Assembly: GCA_009777735.1 (NCBI GenBank) | Contig: WRLF01000010.1 | Location: 41,063 to 105,062, forward strand | DNA length: 64,000 nucleotides | Direction of reading: 5' to 3' | Origin: Treponema sp. | GTDB lineage: Bacteria; Spirochaetota; Spirochaetia; Treponematales; Breznakiellaceae | In this document: positions 35,088 through 43,852 of the stretch, piece by piece | Numbering within the stretch: the stretch's first letter is position 1 | How the letters are laid out: each line of letters begins with the position of its first letter | Translations under genes and position numbers: made by a program | The notes under the pieces: generated by a model | Told to the model about the DNA's origin: nothing | What the model saw: only the letters and a program-made list of their open reading frames with translations | The model's database searches: none

Positions 35088-35363
35088 ATGAAGAAAAGGA
35101 AGCTGGCATCCGCCATAGGGTATTCTCCGGAAGATCCCGCGCCGCAACTGCTTGCTTTGGGAAGAGACAGACAGGCAGAGCGCATTATTGCCATTGCACA
35201 GGAAGCGGGAATTACGGTTGTGGAAGACGAGGCGCTTGCGGCTATGCTGGATCTGAGCGCAAAACCGGGCGATTTTATTCCGCCATGGTGCTGGGAAGCG
35301 GCAGCAAAAGTTTTGGCTTTTGTAACAAAAGAAGGAGGCTCTTCCAAAACTGGCCCGAACTGA
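35088..35363 (+). CDS. Stand-alone FlhB C-terminal domain homologue (FhlB-like)
   Basis: This 91-residue protein aligns with the cytoplasmic substrate-switch domain of FlhB/YscU. KKRKLASAIGYSPEDPAPQLLALGRD corresponds to the region after the autocleavage site (ALxYxPE-xAPxVxAKG), AERIIAIAQEAGITVVED to the conserved I-x-x-x-A-x-x-x-x-I-P-V-V-E, and IPPWCWEAAAKVLAFV to the C-terminal helix. The NPTH autocleavage loop is absent. Such proteins occur in several phyla and can partly replace the FlhB C-domain. It starts 1 nt after the previous stop, indicating translational coupling. Confidence 0.85.
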   Translation: MKKRKLASAIGYSPEDPAPQLLALGRDRQAERIIAIAQEAGITVVEDEALAAMLDLSAKPGDFIPPWCWEAAAKVLAFVTKEGGSSKTGPN

Positions 35364-35409
35364 AGGTTCGCAAGTTTAGCAAGAGACTCGAAGGGCAGAA
35401 GTAGCAAAA

Positions 35410-36612
35410 ATGAAGAGCATATCGGCAGACCTCCTGAAACCGGGGATGATTTTTTCGAACCCGATATATACAAGCGGGAACAATATCTTTGTCCACGCAG
35501 AAACCCCCATTGAGCAAAAAGACCTTGATAATCTCCGGAAAATGGGTGTTAATACCGTACAGGTGGATGGGGTTCCCTATTTTAACGAGACAGAAGATGA
35601 GCCTTCCGTAAAAAACAAAGCCGAAAGCAGCTTGAATGCCGAATCGGGCAACAGTGATTCACCGATTGTTGACATTCGCGCAATTTCCGATGACCAAAAG
35701 AACAAAGGCGCGTACCGGACATATATATCGCTTATCGAACGAATGAACATGTCGCTTCTGCGAATATCTTCAAAGGATGCCATCCTGGAAAACCAGTCCA
35801 TCAGCCTTATAAGCGCTGAATTATTATATGCAATAAAAGACCAGAGGGAGCAGTTTGTCAGTTTTATTTTGGGCGGCAAAGTCAAGGGTTACGAGATGGC
35901 AAAAAGCTCGATTAATACCGCGATTCTCTCCGCCCTGGTAACCCAGGAACTCAAATTTCCCAACCATAAAACCATTAACATCATCATTGGCGCACTCCTC
36001 CACGATGCGGGCATGCTCAGGCTCCCCAGAGAAATTACCGAAAAACGGGGAGAATTGTCCGAAGCAGAACGCCAGCGCATGCGCAGCCATCCCCTGCTTG
36101 CCCACAGAATCATTACCAAAGAACTTAAATACAATGATGAAATTGGAGATGTTGTTCTGCAGCATCATGAACGCTGGGACGGCGATGGGTATCCGTATGG
36201 TTTTACGGGTAACAAAATCGATGTGGGTGCCCGCATTGTATCCATTGCCGATGCATTTGAAGCTATGGTCAGCCAAAAGCCATATCGAAATCCCATAGTG
36301 GGATATCAAGCAATAAAAAACCTCCTTGCCGACAATTCCCGCCGTTTTGATCCCAATCTCCTCAAGGTTTTTATCTATATCATGGGAATTTACCCAATTG
36401 GCTCCATAGTCCTACTCAACAACAACATTGTTGCCCGTGTAACAGAAGTGCGAGCAGAGGCCCCTCTTCGCCCCAAAATCCAGATTCTGATCGACAAAGA
36501 TAAAAAAATATATGCCGGAGATGAAGAACACTATATTGATTTGCTGGCGGAAAAACACATTTATATCACCAAGGCAATGACCGCAAAAGAGATTTTTGAT
36601 CTGAATGTATGA
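35410..36612 (+). CDS. HD-GYP domain cyclic-di-GMP phosphodiesterase
   Basis: This 400-residue protein has an N-terminal DUF3391-like domain (MKSISADLLKPGMIFSNPIY) followed by an HD-GYP domain with LLHDAGMLRLPREI at about residue 197 and the complete HHERWDGDGYP motif at about residue 251. These residues bind the metal centre and hydrolyse cyclic-di-GMP, so the enzyme should be active. A C-terminal ~80-residue domain follows (GSIVLLNNNIVARVTEV). It overlaps the yraN-type gene by 8 nt. A GGDEF cyclase lies three genes downstream, so synthesis and breakdown are encoded together. Confidence 0.93.
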   Translation: MKSISADLLKPGMIFSNPIYTSGNNIFVHAETPIEQKDLDNLRKMGVNTVQVDGVPYFNETEDEPSVKNKAESSLNAESGNSDSPIVDIRAISDDQKNKGAYRTYISLIERMNMSLLRISSKDAILENQSISLISAELLYAIKDQREQFVSFILGGKVKGYEMAKSSINTAILSALVTQELKFPNHKTINIIIGALLHDAGMLRLPREITEKRGELSEAERQRMRSHPLLAHRIITKELKYNDEIGDVVLQHHERWDGDGYPYGFTGNKIDVGARIVSIADAFEAMVSQKPYRNPIVGYQAIKNLLADNSRRFDPNLLKVFIYIMGIYPIGSIVLLNNNIVARVTEVRAEAPLRPKIQILIDKDKKIYAGDEEHYIDLLAEKHIYITKAMTAKEIFDLNV

Positions 36613-36973
36613 TGAAGCCGATCTCGCTTTCCAGGCGGGCAAAAAAGGCGAGGAACGTGCAGGACAGGCCCTGGAATCGGCTGGTTTACACATAATTGCC
36701 CGAAATTTCCGATCTAAAGCCGGAGAAATCGACATTATCGCGATCGACGGCGAAACCCTGGTATTTGTCGAAGTAAAAGCCTGGACGGCTCTTGGCATTG
36801 AAAACCTGTCATACAGCATTAACCCCAAAAAACAGCGCCGAATCATAGAAACAGCTAAGTATTTCCTTTCTATCAATCGACAATATTATGGGAGGGCTAT
36901 TCGTTTCGACGTTGTTTTTGTCGGAAAAGAGACGGTTACCCATCTTGCATCTGCCTTCATGGAGCGTATATGA
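36605..36973 (+). CDS. YraN/UPF0102 family protein (predicted nuclease fold)
   Basis: This 122-residue protein has the UPF0102 signature KKGEERAGQALESAGLHIIA, then NFRSKAGEIDIIAIDG and LVFVEVKAW, the PD-(D/E)XK-type core (E-I-D, then E-V-K). FDVVFVG follows near the C-terminus. The family has a Holliday-junction-resolvase-like fold and unknown cellular function. The start overlaps the HD-GYP gene by 8 nt and the stop overlaps the following small gene by 4 nt. Confidence 0.9.
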   Translation: MYDEADLAFQAGKKGEERAGQALESAGLHIIARNFRSKAGEIDIIAIDGETLVFVEVKAWTALGIENLSYSINPKKQRRIIETAKYFLSINRQYYGRAIRFDVVFVGKETVTHLASAFMERI

Positions 36974-37152
36974 TGATTATGGAACAGAATTTAAGTTCCT
37001 CAAGACTTGAGCAGCTGCGAAAGCGTATTAATGACCAAGAATATATGTATGCGGCAATTCAACGGCTCGCTCTGGTATTAAGCAATGAATTGGTGAGCAT
37101 GTCACAAGGCGGAGGGAGATATAATGAGCGGCAGCGGAAGAGGCGGAGATAA
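36970..37152 (+). CDS. Small basic-tailed protein in the c-di-GMP operon
   Basis: This is a 60-residue open frame, with ATG overlapping the previous stop (ATGA) and its own end overlapping the next gene by 29 nt. The N-terminal part is helical (RLEQLRKRINDQEYMYAAIQ) and the tail is basic (NERQRKRRR). I do not recognise a family. The tight coupling on both sides supports a real gene. Confidence 0.6.
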   Translation: MMIMEQNLSSSRLEQLRKRINDQEYMYAAIQRLALVLSNELVSMSQGGGRYNERQRKRRR

Positions 37153-37639
37153 TCGGGGGAACTGGCGCAAATCCATCAGGCGTCGAGACTGGGATTCCCA
37201 GTCAAAAGATGCCTCAAAAGGCGGGGAAAAAAAACCAATGGATTTTTCCCCTATCAGTGACGGAAAATTTGAAAAAAAACGAGTGCTTACGTATGATCGC
37301 CCCAAATGGACCCCTCCCAAGCCCCCTGCCCTTTCCCTGCCTGCTGCTGACTGCGCCTGGTGCGACAAACCAATCAAGGATATTTCAGCGGCAATTGCCG
37401 AACCTGATACCGGGAAGCCTGTGCATTTTGACTGTGTGATAAACCGAATCATCGGAAGAGAAAACCTTGAATCGGGCGATACGGTTAGCTACATAGGCGG
37501 CGGGCGCTTTGGTATCATCCATTACAATAATCCTTCGGACATCAGGGATTTTAAGATAAAGAAAATTTTTGAATGGGAGAATCGGGAAAACCGATCGGAA
37601 TGGCGCGTAACGCTCAGTGAACACTATTCGGAAACCTGA
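37124..37639 (+). CDS. Putative zinc-binding conserved protein
   Basis: This 171-residue protein has a disordered, charged N-terminus (residues 1-70) followed by CAWCDKPI and HFDCVINRI, a CxxC...HxxC pattern suited to one zinc ion. A C-terminal beta-rich segment, GDTVSYIGGGRFGIIHY, follows. The pattern is like a small treble-clef or zinc-ribbon adaptor. It overlaps the small upstream gene and lies 11 nt before the GGDEF gene. Its function is unknown, but its position suggests a link to the same signalling operon. Confidence 0.7.
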   Translation: MSGSGRGGDNRGNWRKSIRRRDWDSQSKDASKGGEKKPMDFSPISDGKFEKKRVLTYDRPKWTPPKPPALSLPAADCAWCDKPIKDISAAIAEPDTGKPVHFDCVINRIIGRENLESGDTVSYIGGGRFGIIHYNNPSDIRDFKIKKIFEWENRENRSEWRVTLSEHYSET

Positions 37640-37650
37640 AAGAAAATGCG

Positions 37651-38823
37651 ATGGATAATACCACGAACCTTGATTACGAGGACGTAGAGAAACAATTTCA
37701 CGCCAGTCCCCAAATAATAGAAAATTTTGATTTTCTTCAAAGCATAGGAGTCTTCGAATTTATTGACAGCCTGACAAATGAAATACGTAATTATAAAACC
37801 CTGCTGACCAGAGGGCTGGATATTTTTAACCGAACTAATATTAACGATATAATGGATACAACCGTCTGGCAAATATCGTATCTTTTTCTTCCTTCATTTA
37901 TTTCATTTCTCTGGAAACCGATTCAAAGCCGTCCCGACATTACCATTCGTTCCTATCAAAACTACAAATTGGTTGATCTGGATTTAAAGATTGACAACAT
38001 AAGTGAATTTGAAAAATTTTTTAACCAATTCCCCAAACCAATAAATTTCAATGTCCTGGAAAAAAGACTAAAAAACAACAAGGCTCTTGCTCCTCTAAAA
38101 AATCTGCCGCCGGAAATCGTAATCCCCATTATTGGGCCTTTTGGTTTGTACGGGCTTATACTGGTCGGACGCAAGATGCTGGATGTCGAATATGACGGGC
38201 ACGAATTGGCATTTCTCCAGAAGCTTATGCCTTTTGTATCCCAGGCGATAAAAAACAATTTACACTATGAACATTCGCTAAGGGACGGTAAAACAGGCCT
38301 GTATAATCACGGTTTTTTCATGACCCGCATGAAAGAAGAAGTAATAAGGACAAAGCGCAGTTCCAATGTTTCTTCGGTAATTGTCATTGATGTTGATAAA
38401 TTTAAGAATTTTAACGATGACTACGGGCATCTTGCCGGTGATCAGGTACTGGAAACACTCGCTCAGGTTATCAGACAGTATGTCCGCGTGGATGATATTC
38501 CTTCCCGTTTCGGCGGTGAAGAATTTACCGTTCTATTGCCTCAAACAGAGACTTCTACTGCCTGGATGATTGCAGAACGCCTGCGTACCAGTGTTGAAGA
38601 AATGCAGGTACCATGGGAAGTTCCCCTGCCACAGGTAACGATCAGTCTGGGTGTATATTCCTTTGACAAGAACTGTGAACTGGATACAACCGGCATACTC
38701 CGCCGTGCCGATGAAGCCCTGTACATTTCCAAAGCAAAAGGCCGAAACTGCACCACCATCTGGAAACCTGATCTAATTAACACCGTCCCTGCCCGAACTG
38801 AAAGCAATATTCACTTGCCTTGA
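37651..38823 (+). CDS. GGDEF-domain diguanylate cyclase
   Basis: This is a 390-residue protein. An N-terminal ~210-residue region with GAF-like features (IGPFGLYGLILVGRKMLD) precedes a GGDEF domain. The domain has KTGLYNHGFFMTRMKEE, IDVDKFKNFNDDYGHLAGD, RFGGEEFTVLLPQ (GGEEF active site, about residues 287-293) and ADEALYISKAKGRN. It should make cyclic-di-GMP from two GTP. There are no membrane segments. It is the last gene of the operon; tRNA-Gly follows 50 nt after the stop. Confidence 0.93.
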   Translation: MDNTTNLDYEDVEKQFHASPQIIENFDFLQSIGVFEFIDSLTNEIRNYKTLLTRGLDIFNRTNINDIMDTTVWQISYLFLPSFISFLWKPIQSRPDITIRSYQNYKLVDLDLKIDNISEFEKFFNQFPKPINFNVLEKRLKNNKALAPLKNLPPEIVIPIIGPFGLYGLILVGRKMLDVEYDGHELAFLQKLMPFVSQAIKNNLHYEHSLRDGKTGLYNHGFFMTRMKEEVIRTKRSSNVSSVIVIDVDKFKNFNDDYGHLAGDQVLETLAQVIRQYVRVDDIPSRFGGEEFTVLLPQTETSTAWMIAERLRTSVEEMQVPWEVPLPQVTISLGVYSFDKNCELDTTGILRRADEALYISKAKGRNCTTIWKPDLINTVPARTESNIHLP

Positions 38824-38873
38824 CATAAAAGAATGGTTTTGTCATAGTAAATTAAGAAAAACCTCCGGTTTCA

Positions 38874-38944
38874 GCGGTCGTCGTATAACGGCATTACCCG
38901 AGCTTCCCAAGCTCGTGACGTGGGTTCGACTCCCATCGGCCGCT
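38874..38944 (+). tRNA. tRNA-Gly (anticodon CCC)
   Basis: The acceptor stem GCGGTCG/CGGCCGC (one U-G pair) is followed by a short D arm. The anticodon stem CGAGC/GCTCG holds the loop TTCCCAA, giving CCC. The T arm is GTGGG-TTCGACT-CCCAT and the discriminator is T. CCA is not encoded. Confidence 0.93.
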
Positions 38945-39148
38945 AATTACTTGCGTTAGGGGAGTCGAACCGGAGCCGCGGCCCCTGAAAAGCCGAGACT
39001 CGCAGGGTTTTCAGGGGCAAACCGCCATGGAGGGCGGTTTAGCGGCGCAGGCGGCCTGGAGGCGTGAGACAGGATGTCGAACGCCGGAAGGGACTCCCAT
39101 CGGCCGCTAATTGCTTGCGTTAAGGGAGTCGAACCGGAGCCGCGGCCC
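38928..39148. repeat. 57-bp direct repeat including the tRNA-Gly 3' end, with inner palindromes
   Basis: GACTCCCATCGGCCGCTAAT starts copies at 38928-38984 and 39092-39148, with two mismatches over 57 bp. The first copy begins inside the tRNA T arm. An inverted copy of the T arm, GGGAGTCGAACC at 38960-38971, is perfectly complementary to GGTTCGACTCCC at 38923-38934. Between the direct copies lie two palindromes: CCCCTGAAAA/TTTTCAGGGG (38982-39017 region) and AAACCGCC/GGCGGTTT (39020-39041 region). The second copy ends at the stop codon of the papain-like gene. Confidence 0.8.
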
Positions 39149-40593
39149 TACCTATGATCAATCACCAAAAGCAAACCAAAAACGGCATGTTCATTAGGAG
39201 ACTGGGCGGTAAACGCAATCCGGTCTCTTTCGTAGCTGGCTGTATGGGGGCGGATGAAGTTTTGCCCTACCGCCTGCTCAACCCTTTCCACTAAATTTCC
39301 CTGCGCGCTCCTAAACTGTTGACCAATGGCGTCAATATCCAGTGGGCGTTTGGAAAAAAGGACAACAAGGTATTCGGTGCCTGTTGGCCCGTAAAGCTCA
39401 AGCCAGTCAATTTCACCGGGTCTATCGGGGGGAAAGGCAAAATTGTTTTCCCGGTAGTCCAGAATGGCGAGTACTCCATCTTGCGGAAAGATGCGGTAAT
39501 AAGAATCAGGATCATGATCATTGATGGCAAAGGAGTACAGGTAGGCAGGCTTGTCGCAGTTCATGATGTACCGGAAGCCGGTTCCGGTCGCATGGGATGT
39601 TGTTGTCCGGTAATAACCGTTGCCGGTGAATTCCACATCCATCCTTTGGTCCGGCAGTTCCATTTCGATTTCTACCGAGCCGGAAAATTCCGCTATGTTC
39701 TGGTACCTCATGGGGTCTTCGATTAGTTCATATGCTTCTACAACAAAATTTGCAAAATCGTTATAACTAATCCAGATATACCCCTCATTACCCCAGCTGG
39801 TACCCCAACTGTTTTGAATTTCAAATGCGCCGCCATGTATATCGTCATCGTATCCAACTACAACCATGGCGTGGCCCCGGTAATTGTTTAAATCATAATT
39901 AAATGGCTGCTCAGTTGGGACCCAGCGGCTTGTTGTGTTATAAAATGAATGAGGTGTATGCATTCCTATGACAACGGGTTTTCCTTCGGATAGGGCTTTT
40001 TTCACCGTTCTGATTTTTAATGCATGATCTGCTGAATGCCAGCCGCGAACGGCAGTCCTCTCCATATAAAAAAGTCTGGCATAATCTTTAATCGGGTATG
40101 TTCTGTTTGCGGCAAACAGAGACAGAGTAACATTGCTTAAACCCTCTGCGGAGGGCCGTGCTGTAATTTCCAGACTAACCCTTCTTGGCGCTCCTTGATT
40201 CTTTATTAATTCAAGAGCATGTGGAATAGCGGAACCGTTTCGAAGTGTAGGATCATTGGAAATACTGCGGTATACAAAAATAGGAGAAAAAGCGCTGTTT
40301 GTCGTCAGTGTTCTGTCTGTTCTTCCCAGGCTAACTGATTCTGAAGTTGTCCGTGCGGCATAAGCTGTAGCCCAGCCGGTACATGTACCTGTTTCGCCCT
40401 GATTTCCGGGGTACGGCGCATAACCTTTAACCGAAGCAGCACGAGGCAGCGGCGTTACATCACGGGTTGTTGCCCTTAAGGGTACCTGTGCGTACAGCTC
40501 AGGGTCAAATACTGCCCCCATGCCAAATTCCTGAGAAAAAACCGATAGAGCGTTAAGCAGTAAAATTATTGCAAAAAGGTATTTTTTTAACAT
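39148..40593 (-). CDS. Secreted papain-like (C1) cysteine protease with C-terminal DUF4384-like domain
   Basis: This 481-residue protein has a signal peptide (MLKKYLFAIILLLNALSVFSQ). The protease domain has NQGETGTCTGWATAYA (oxyanion Gln and catalytic Cys), GHAMVVVGYDDDIHGG (catalytic His) and EIQNSWGTSWGNEGYIWI (catalytic Asn), so it looks active. From about residue 310 a second domain (YRYIMNCDKPAYLYSFAIND-like strands) resembles the DUF4384 fold, often found with secreted caspase-like or kinase proteins. The ATG at 40593 follows GGGAG; a TTG one codon earlier is also possible. It lies 20 nt downstream of the WD40-caspase gene and is probably cotranscribed with it. Confidence 0.85.
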   Translation of the reverse strand: MLKKYLFAIILLLNALSVFSQEFGMGAVFDPELYAQVPLRATTRDVTPLPRAASVKGYAPYPGNQGETGTCTGWATAYAARTTSESVSLGRTDRTLTTNSAFSPIFVYRSISNDPTLRNGSAIPHALELIKNQGAPRRVSLEITARPSAEGLSNVTLSLFAANRTYPIKDYARLFYMERTAVRGWHSADHALKIRTVKKALSEGKPVVIGMHTPHSFYNTTSRWVPTEQPFNYDLNNYRGHAMVVVGYDDDIHGGAFEIQNSWGTSWGNEGYIWISYNDFANFVVEAYELIEDPMRYQNIAEFSGSVEIEMELPDQRMDVEFTGNGYYRTTTSHATGTGFRYIMNCDKPAYLYSFAINDHDPDSYYRIFPQDGVLAILDYRENNFAFPPDRPGEIDWLELYGPTGTEYLVVLFSKRPLDIDAIGQQFRSAQGNLVERVEQAVGQNFIRPHTASYERDRIAFTAQSPNEHAVFGLLLVIDHR

Positions 40594-40615
40594 CAATATA
40601 CTCCCAAAAAATACC

Positions 40616-43600
40616 CTACCTTGTCACCGAAATAATAAAATCATGATAGTTGCCGTCCTGTACCGTGGAAACCGGATGCTGCGCTCCGTTCGTCAGTTCC
40701 GGCACCATGCGGGAAACATACATGTCAAGCGCTTTCATGGTAATATGCCCGCTTGCATCAGGATAGGCTTCACCTCGTAAACCCTGCAGCAGGGCATAGG
40801 TAAAAACGCCATGCCGTAAACGGGGAAGTTCCTGAGACAACTGCCTGCCGGTACTCGAAGTGAATATAAAAGTGCTCGGATCCATCAGGTCTCGCAGCAG
40901 GCGGGTGTTATCTGTTACAATTGCGCGGGTGTTCGCACCTCCGGCATTCTCGGAATGGCAAGCGTCAATAAAGATCAGTTTTTTCCCCGGCAGATCCCGC
41001 AGCCGCATAATTTCTCCCCTTTCAACCGCGCGGGAACGCACTATCGAGCCGTCACTGCCAAACGAAGCATCGGACGGTAAAAAATAAAAATCCCCCCGGT
41101 TGTCGTTTACCCCGTGACCGGCCATAAACAGCAGTATGACATCATGCTGGCTGGCACGGCTTAAAAAATCAAACCCGTCAACGATATTTGCCCTTGTGGG
41201 TTTTACTTCGGCTTCATCGGTTATCAACAGGCTGTTCACCCTGCCAAAACGCCTGCCTTCCTGAGCTCTAAAAGCATTGACAATTTCCCGTGCATCATTC
41301 ACCGCATAGCTCAGGTTGCTAATATCAGGCGAATCGTATCGATTAACGCCAATGGCAAGTATCCACAGGTTGGGAAGATCTCTCCTTGATGTCTCATAAC
41401 GTACTTCTACCGCCTGCCGAGATTCAGTATTACTGGTATTAACAGCGACTATTTCGATACGGTTATACCCCGGTTCCAGCGTTACCGGAAAACTGATTTC
41501 CATACGGCGTTCGTTGGGCGGCGCTTCAATCCGTTCGGTGCGGATTCTGATATTCCTCGTGCCGGTTGCCCGCGCAAGCTCATCGTTGCCCACGAGCCGG
41601 CCGTTTACCAGTACCCGTACATCCCTGAGCGGGTGCCGTTGATCTTCCACCAGAATAGAAAGCTCCGCCTGTGCTGCCGAAAATTGTGCCCCCTGACTGG
41701 GACTGCGGATGGTGATTCGCGGCGGCTCGGTAACATCGGTTATTCTGATGGGCGGAACATTAATATTGGTGTTGCCTTGCAGGCGAGCTTCCACAATATT
41801 CGGCTGGAAAAAATTAGCACGCCATTGGTCTATGCCAAAAACGTTGTTACCAACCCGGACATTGAGGTGCCGGTCACCGAAGGGGGAAGCGTTGTAGAAG
41901 CCGTCGGGGGTGATGGCAATCCACTCATCGTCTGTGAAGCTGATGAACTGGGCGATTTCCTGGCCTGTTGCTACATCCCAGAGTTTAATATCATTGGAGC
42001 AAGAAAGCACCTGTCTTCCATCAGGGTTGAACGATACAGAACTAACACTATTTGTATGCCCAGAAAAGGTTCTGATTTCCCGACCGGTTGCTACATCCCA
42101 GAGTTTAATGGTATTATCCCAGGAACCAGAAAGCACCTGCCTTCCATCAGGGCTGAATGCAAAATTAACCCAACTGTCATGCCCAGAAAAGGTTCTGATT
42201 TCCCGACCGGTTGCTACATCCCAGAGTTTAATGGTATTATCCCAGGAGCCTGAAAGCACCTGCCTTCCATCAGGGCTGAACGATACAGAAATAACACTAT
42301 TTGTATGCCCAGAAAATGTTCTGATTTCCCGGCCTGTTGCAACATCCCAGAGTTTAATGGTTCCATCATCGGAGCCAGAAAGCACTTGCCTTCCATCAGG
42401 ACTAAATGCTACTGAATTAACTCCTCTAGCATGCCCAGAAAATGTTCTGATTTCCCGGCCGGTTGCTACATCCCAGAGTTTAATATCATAGGAGCCTGAA
42501 AGCACCTGCCTTCCATCAGGGCTGAACGATACAGAAATAACACTATTTATATGCCCAGAAAATGTTCTGGTTTCCCGGCCTGTTGCAGCATCCCAGAGTT
42601 TAATGGTTCTATCACCGGAGCCAGAAAGCACCTGCCTTCCATCAGGGCTGAACGATACAGAACTAACCCAATCAGCATGTCCGGAAAAGGTTCTTATTTC
42701 CCGACCGATTGCTGCATCCCAGAGTTTAATGGTATTATCCAAGGAACCAGAAAGCACCTGCCTTCCATCAGGGCTGAACGATACAGAACTAACCCTAATT
42801 GTATGCCCAGAAAAGGTTCTTATTTCCCGGCCGGTTGCTGCATCCCAGAGTTTAATGGTTCTATCAAAGGAACCTGAAAGCACCTGCCTTCCATCAGGGC
42901 TGAACGAAACAGAAATAACCCAACCACTATGCCCAGAAAATGTTCTTATTTCCCGGCCTGTTGCCACATCCCAGAGTTTAATAGTATTATCCCAGGAGCC
43001 AGAAAGCACCTGCCTGCCGTCTGGGCTGAATGCTACGGAACTAACCAAATAACTAGGTCCAGAAAAAGTTCTTATTTCCCGGCCGGTTGCTGCATCCCAG
43101 AGTTTAATATCATAGGAGCCAGAAAGCACCTGCCTGCCGTCTGGGCTGAATGCTACGGAATTAACCAAAGAACTATGTCCAGAAAAGGTTCTTATTTCCC
43201 GGCCTGTTGCTGCATCCCAGAGTTTAATGGTATTATCCCGTGAGCCAGAAAGCACCTGCCTGCCGTCAGGGTTGAATGCTACAGAAGTAACATCTTCTGA
43301 ATGCCCAGAAAAAGTTCTTATTTCCCGGCCGGTTGCTGCATCCCAGAGTTTAATGGTATTATCCAAGGAACCAGAAAGCACCTGCCTTCCATCAGGGCTG
43401 AACGATACAGAACTAACCCTAATTGTATGCCCAGAAAATGTTCTTATTTCCCGGCCGGTTGCTGCATCCCAGAGTTTAATGGTATTATCCGAGGAGCCAG
43501 AAAGCACCTGCCTGCCGTCAGGGCTGAATGCTACAGAAGTAACCTCATTAGCATGTCCAGAAAAGGTTCTTATTTCCCGGCCGGTTGCTGCATCCCAGAG

Positions 43601-43771
43601 TTTAATGGTTCTATCATTGGAGCCAGAAAGCACCTGCCTACCGTCTGGGCTGAATGCTACGGAATTAACCGAAGAACTATGCCCCAATTGCGGAAATACT
43701 TCGATGTTTTGCGCGGGGAGAGCGGTGGCGGCGAGGAGGGAGGTTAGCAAGATAGCGGCTTTTTTAAGCAT
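40616..43771 (-). CDS. Secreted WD40-repeat protein with C-terminal caspase-like (C14) domain
   Basis: This 1051-residue protein has a signal peptide ending ATALPAQ. Residues ~28-620 hold fourteen nearly identical 42-residue WD40 repeats (core VAFSPDGRQVLSGS and IKLWDAATGREIRTFSGH), enough for two seven-bladed propellers. A spacer with an Ig-like part follows (SPSQGAQFSAAQAELSI, VLVNGRLVGND). The C-terminal ~250 residues are a caspase-like domain with LWILAIGVNRYD, LLFMAGHGVND (catalytic His) and LIFIDACHSENAGG (catalytic Cys). Repeats 5, 10 and 14 lack two residues before IKLWD, and repeat 6 starts with Pro instead of His. An envelope or extracellular location is predicted. Confidence 0.9.
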   Translation of the reverse strand: MLKKAAILLTSLLAATALPAQNIEVFPQLGHSSSVNSVAFSPDGRQVLSGSNDRTIKLWDAATGREIRTFSGHANEVTSVAFSPDGRQVLSGSSDNTIKLWDAATGREIRTFSGHTIRVSSVSFSPDGRQVLSGSLDNTIKLWDAATGREIRTFSGHSEDVTSVAFNPDGRQVLSGSRDNTIKLWDAATGREIRTFSGHSSLVNSVAFSPDGRQVLSGSYDIKLWDAATGREIRTFSGPSYLVSSVAFSPDGRQVLSGSWDNTIKLWDVATGREIRTFSGHSGWVISVSFSPDGRQVLSGSFDRTIKLWDAATGREIRTFSGHTIRVSSVSFSPDGRQVLSGSLDNTIKLWDAAIGREIRTFSGHADWVSSVSFSPDGRQVLSGSGDRTIKLWDAATGRETRTFSGHINSVISVSFSPDGRQVLSGSYDIKLWDVATGREIRTFSGHARGVNSVAFSPDGRQVLSGSDDGTIKLWDVATGREIRTFSGHTNSVISVSFSPDGRQVLSGSWDNTIKLWDVATGREIRTFSGHDSWVNFAFSPDGRQVLSGSWDNTIKLWDVATGREIRTFSGHTNSVSSVSFNPDGRQVLSCSNDIKLWDVATGQEIAQFISFTDDEWIAITPDGFYNASPFGDRHLNVRVGNNVFGIDQWRANFFQPNIVEARLQGNTNINVPPIRITDVTEPPRITIRSPSQGAQFSAAQAELSILVEDQRHPLRDVRVLVNGRLVGNDELARATGTRNIRIRTERIEAPPNERRMEISFPVTLEPGYNRIEIVAVNTSNTESRQAVEVRYETSRRDLPNLWILAIGVNRYDSPDISNLSYAVNDAREIVNAFRAQEGRRFGRVNSLLITDEAEVKPTRANIVDGFDFLSRASQHDVILLFMAGHGVNDNRGDFYFLPSDASFGSDGSIVRSRAVERGEIMRLRDLPGKKLIFIDACHSENAGGANTRAIVTDNTRLLRDLMDPSTFIFTSSTGRQLSQELPRLRHGVFTYALLQGLRGEAYPDASGHITMKALDMYVSRMVPELTNGAQHPVSTVQDGNYHDFIISVTR

Positions 43772-43852
43772 GGGGTGGCTCCTTTTTTTGGTTCTATTTG
43801 AAATTATACAGTTGGTGGCGGATGTCGATCTAGTGCATACTTGGTAACTTGG

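Noticed and set aside
38928..39148. attL/attR of a small integrative element at tRNA-Gly
   Set aside because: The spacing is only 164 bp, no integrase is present and identity continues well beyond the tRNA 3' end. Kept as a repeat finding only.
41633..43847. Several long plus-strand open frames opposite the WD40-caspase gene
   Set aside because: They mirror the repeats of the real gene, share its 126-bp periodicity, lack ribosome binding sites and encode no recognisable domain.
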